Assembly (NCBI GenBank): GCA_943736015.1
Contig: OX031065.1
Coordinates: 46,354,992 to 46,418,991, forward strand
DNA length: 64,000 nucleotides
DNA from: Tridacna crocea
Taxonomy: Eukaryota; Mollusca; Bivalvia; Cardiida; Cardiidae
Direction of reading: 5' to 3'
Shown here piece by piece: positions 61,049-64,000 of the stretch (its first letter is position 1; the number at the start of each line of letters is the position of its first letter). The position numbers and the translations under genes were made by a program. Under the pieces are notes generated by a model. The model saw nothing but the letters and a program-made list of their open reading frames with translations, made no database searches and was not told where the DNA came from.

Positions 61049-61264
61049 CTATCTTCAAGTCAACAGCAGATTTTTGTTTGTGTTTGGGATAACAGGTCTG
61101 AAAACATGGACCGTGACGAGATAATTTGTAAGCCCCACTCAAGAATGTTTTTGTTATCTCGTCATTGTTCCTGATTTTAAATCTGTATTAAAAAAAAAAC
61201 AATAATGTAACTTTTAATGAAGGTTTATCGAGTAAGAGTAATACACTTGTTGATTCTTTATATT

Positions 61265-61489
61265 TTAACCCATTACCGCACAATCCCTACTTCTGACGAC
61301 CTGAGAAAGAAGCCTTTGGAAAACACTGGGAAAAGGAGAAAATGCTGGTAACCAGCATTTTCTCCTTTTCCCACAATGTTTTCTAGCCTTCAGAAAACAA
61401 ATTTCAAATTTTCAGTCACTTTTATTATGTCGTCTGCAAATGCTTTCGATTTGAACAAGAAAAATATTTGTCTTTTGGTAATGAGATAA
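61265..61489 (+). mobile_element. Hairpin TTAA MITE
   Basis: TTAACCCATTACCGCACAAT start; right end ATGAGATAAA. Confidence 0.8.
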
Positions 61490-61548
61490 ACAAGCCTTAT
61501 CTGGTGGGCGTATTTACTCCATTTGAATTTGGCATAACGAAATACAAT

Positions 61549-62125
61549 CTCCAAGCAGAGTTGTCGTTCGTTACTCTGACCATCTCTGCAATGGGCTAAA
61601 TGACAAGAATCTTGTCAAACCGAGGAAAAGATGTTTTGTTACTGTTTAACTGTTTCATGTGTAACATTATAAGACAAAGGAAATATGATTCTGAATGCAT
61701 TATAGGTGCATTCAAACTGATGAATTTACCTGTATAGAATGGAACTATTTTTTTCGAGCCTCTTCACTTATCAGAATCTTACTCCAATTTTAACAAAAAT
61801 GGCTGGGCCCATGAATGATGACAACTTATTTGACACACCGGTGGATCTAAGTTTGTAAGATTAAAAAGTTAACTTTTCGTCCTTTAAAGATATTTAGGCT
61901 TTTCAGAAAATCCCTCTTTTTTACATTTCCTACCACTAAGTCTGATTTGTCCCATGCTGTTTGAGCAGCACACGAAACAATCGATATTCATCTTTCTTTT
62001 ACTGGTGTTTGTGTCGCCATTTTCAGTTGTGGTCATGTTACGAAAATATGACGTAATGACGGACTACTTTCTGAGCCCATTACAGAGGTGAATGTGAATG
62101 ATCCGGAGTGCAAGAGAGTGAACGA
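61549..62125 (-). mobile_element. CACTCTCTTGCACT element, full reverse copy
   Basis: Matches 11815-12385 along its length, 50 kb apart in the window. Confidence 0.65.
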
Positions 62126-63142
62126 AATACTGTAATGTTGCAGTAACAACGTATTGTAGAGACGGTTGGGTGAACTGACAAACACATGGAAATAACCGTT
62201 ATCTTATACACCAAATTGCATCATAGTGGAATAGTGTTTCACATATTTCACATTATCCCAACGTTTGAAAAGCATACAGGGAAACAAAAAGAGAAATGTG
62301 ACTCTCAGGCTTAAGCACTTCTTTTCCTATTTATTAAATATTGAAAATATGAGAGAAATAACAAAATACAAAATAGATAAACGGTACTAGAGAAACCGGA
62401 ATATGAATAATGAAAGTCTTTTATGTTTCAATGTGAAGAGAAGGAACAGAAAATAACGTCGCAAGCCATTGTTTTTTTTATTTTTTTATTTTTTTAACCT
62501 GAACATCAATTTGCATTGTAAATTAATGCAATAATATAAGACTGAAATACAACTCATCATCAGAAAAGGAGCAGTTTCTGCCTACAAGTGGTGTGTCCGA
62601 AATTACATGTGGGCCTAGATTGCAAAAAAGTGCGTTTTTAGTTAACTTATAGAAAAAGCAAACTACCAGAGAGTCCCAAAGAAGGGTCATCCTTTATCAA
62701 ATCTATTTTCTAAGGTGTGTAAAAGCGCCACATGGTATCGGTTCAAGATAACATATTTCGTTATGCCATGAATGGGCCCGCATGATAGAAATAACATTTT
62801 TAGCAAAATTGCAAAATGCTTTTTTTTTTTCATTTCCTAATAACCCCAAGAAATGGACAAGAGCCAGCTGATGCAGCTAAGCCGAAAAAATGATGGTCCG
62901 AGAAAAAGTCCTAGGTTTTTGTATTGTTAATTCTAAGCACAAGACAGGAACAGTTACACGAGCCTTCTACCAGCATTGAATTAAAGTTGCATTAAGTCTG
63001 TATAATTGCATTGAAAATGCAAGAGCGCCACAAGGTATCCTGAATCAAAAGTAGCACCGCTTGTACATCACTGTCGTAATTTGGCCCTGCCAATAATACC
63101 CCAGAATAAGCATACCCACCAGTTTCACCTATTACATATAAT
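62126..63142. other. Unassigned stretch
   Basis: AT-rich with several poly-T tracts (62469-62500, 62820-62831). AAGAGCGCCACAAGGTATC near 63022 and AAAGCGCCACATGGTATCG near 62722 are a short repeated phrase. No coding signal. Confidence 0.35.
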
Positions 63143-63604
63143 AGAGGATACATGTATTTGTTTTTTTTGGTGAAAGATCGAAATTTATTTCATCTCGTGA
63201 ACACCATCGGTAATATTTTCACGTGTAGCGCAGCCACAAGTGAAAATATTACCGATGGTGTTCACGAGATGAAATAAATTTCGATCTTTCACCGAAAAAA
63301 AAAAACAAACAAATATTCTATTTATTTCATGCTTTTAACCCTTTCTGGGAGGAGCTTTATCAAATTCAGTAGTTCTTTTCCATTATTCCCCGTGGCGTAT
63401 CCCTCCTGCATTACAATATGACGTCTAGCGCGAGAAATATAAGGTAAATGACGTCATATTTCCCATCTGGTTGTCAGGCACGCGCAATTTACCTAGGCAA
63501 CAAGAACGTGAAAATCGGTATTTTCACTGGTTGTACCAGTGTAAGATCGAAAAATATTTTCGCTGCTATTTCTCGATATCCTACCGGAAAGCATGAAATA
63601 ATTT
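63143..63604 (-). mobile_element. Composite foldback element E, full reverse copy
   Basis: Hairpin at 63168-63297, its tip reading CACGTGTAGCGCAGCCACAA; ends TACCGGAAAGCATGAAATAA. An open frame at 63448-63738 runs through it and is not a gene. Confidence 0.75.
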
Positions 63605-64000
63605 ACACCCTTTTTATTTTTATTTTGCATTTGATACTATTCGCACAAAAAGTGGGCAAAAATCTGCTTATACATCTGCACCGAAAAGTAGTGGCTTACG
63701 TAGAGTTCCGTAGTTTTTGCATGTTTAGTTCTGTTTAGGAACCATGCATGAGCAACCCGCCAAGCACGATAATCTTTATGACAATTTGGGAGAAGTCGAT
63801 ACAATTTATACAAGCAGATAGAACAATTTATACATGTAGAACGAATCTTTTAATATTAAATATAGGAGGTTTATGTGGTTTTATAAATAGAAAATATCAT
63901 CAAAATACTGGTCTCTGACCGCCGAGCATGATATCGTTATGACCATTTGGAAGGGGTTGTCACAATTCATACATGCAAACGGCCCCTTTAACTTTAAACA
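63605..64000. other. Right edge, unassigned
   Basis: The phrase CATGATATCGTTATGACCAT near 63928 echoes CACGATAATCTTTATGACAA near 63767, each followed by ATTTGG(G/A)(A)G and a poly-AT stretch: probably a degenerate repeat of about 160 bp. Confidence 0.35.

Noticed and set aside
3103..61142. Many short open frames with recurrent peptides such as MLVTSIFSFSHNVF or GKGENAGYQHFLLFP
   Set aside because: They are translations of the hairpin MITE palindrome in different frames; every copy produces them and none has codon or domain evidence.
63448..63738. 96-codon plus-strand frame
   Set aside because: Lies inside foldback element E and is not open in the other copies.

Overview
This is eukaryotic DNA: intron-rich, AT-rich and dense with short non-autonomous transposons. 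Four lines of evidence point to a mollusc, most likely a heterodont bivalve such as a dreissenid mussel: several tRNA-derived SINE types, the ccgtccgtc-rich invertebrate element, a GATTGATTGAGTTAAACGTC-type repeat recalled from molluscs, and a very abundant palindromic TTAA element. The species is an inference from repeat style, not a search result.

Four protein-coding genes are supported. (1) 1-1014, minus: the amino-terminal exon of a RING/B-box (TRIM-like) protein that runs off the left edge. A 5'-truncated retrocopy of its mRNA 3' end, with AATAAA and a poly(A) tail, lies at 5927-6118 and appears to reveal the terminal exon. (2) 20276-34965, plus: seven exons of a CRAL-TRIO lipid-transfer protein of the tocopherol-transfer-protein-like/clavesin type. 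All six internal splice phases agree; the first coding exon is not found. (3) 37906-43712, minus: four exons of mitochondrial ribosomal protein mL52, converging tail-to-tail on the CRAL-TRIO gene; the start exon is not found. (4) 59488-60420, minus: an uninterrupted 310-residue NAD-dependent epimerase/dehydratase (extended SDR).

Most of the rest is repeats. About 60 copies or fragments of one roughly 230-bp MITE occur. It has TTAA ends, short inverted termini and a near-perfect palindrome of about 67 bp at its centre. Copies abut by sharing a TTAA, have seeded a five-unit tandem array (3077-4670), and have caused a triplication of the splice acceptor of CRAL-TRIO exon 2. Other classes are two-hairpin MITEs, TTTAAAGGTGG elements of about 530 bp, a Harbinger-like element with a TTA target duplication, foldback elements, large inverted duplications, and minisatellites of 43, 47 and 50 bp.

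Layout: 1-7 kb TRIM exon, SINE remnants, MITE array, retrocopy; 7-17 kb nested DNA transposons and a mirrored SINE mosaic; 17-35 kb CRAL-TRIO gene with repeat-filled introns; 36-44 kb mL52 gene with an A-B-A'-B' inverted repeat in an intron; 44-59 kb foldbacks, tandem degenerate repeats, an 860-bp inverted repeat and a satellite; 59-61 kb epimerase; 61-64 kb repeats. The genes are unrelated housekeeping or accessory functions and do not form a system. The unusual biology lies in the palindromic elements and what they have done to neighbouring genes.
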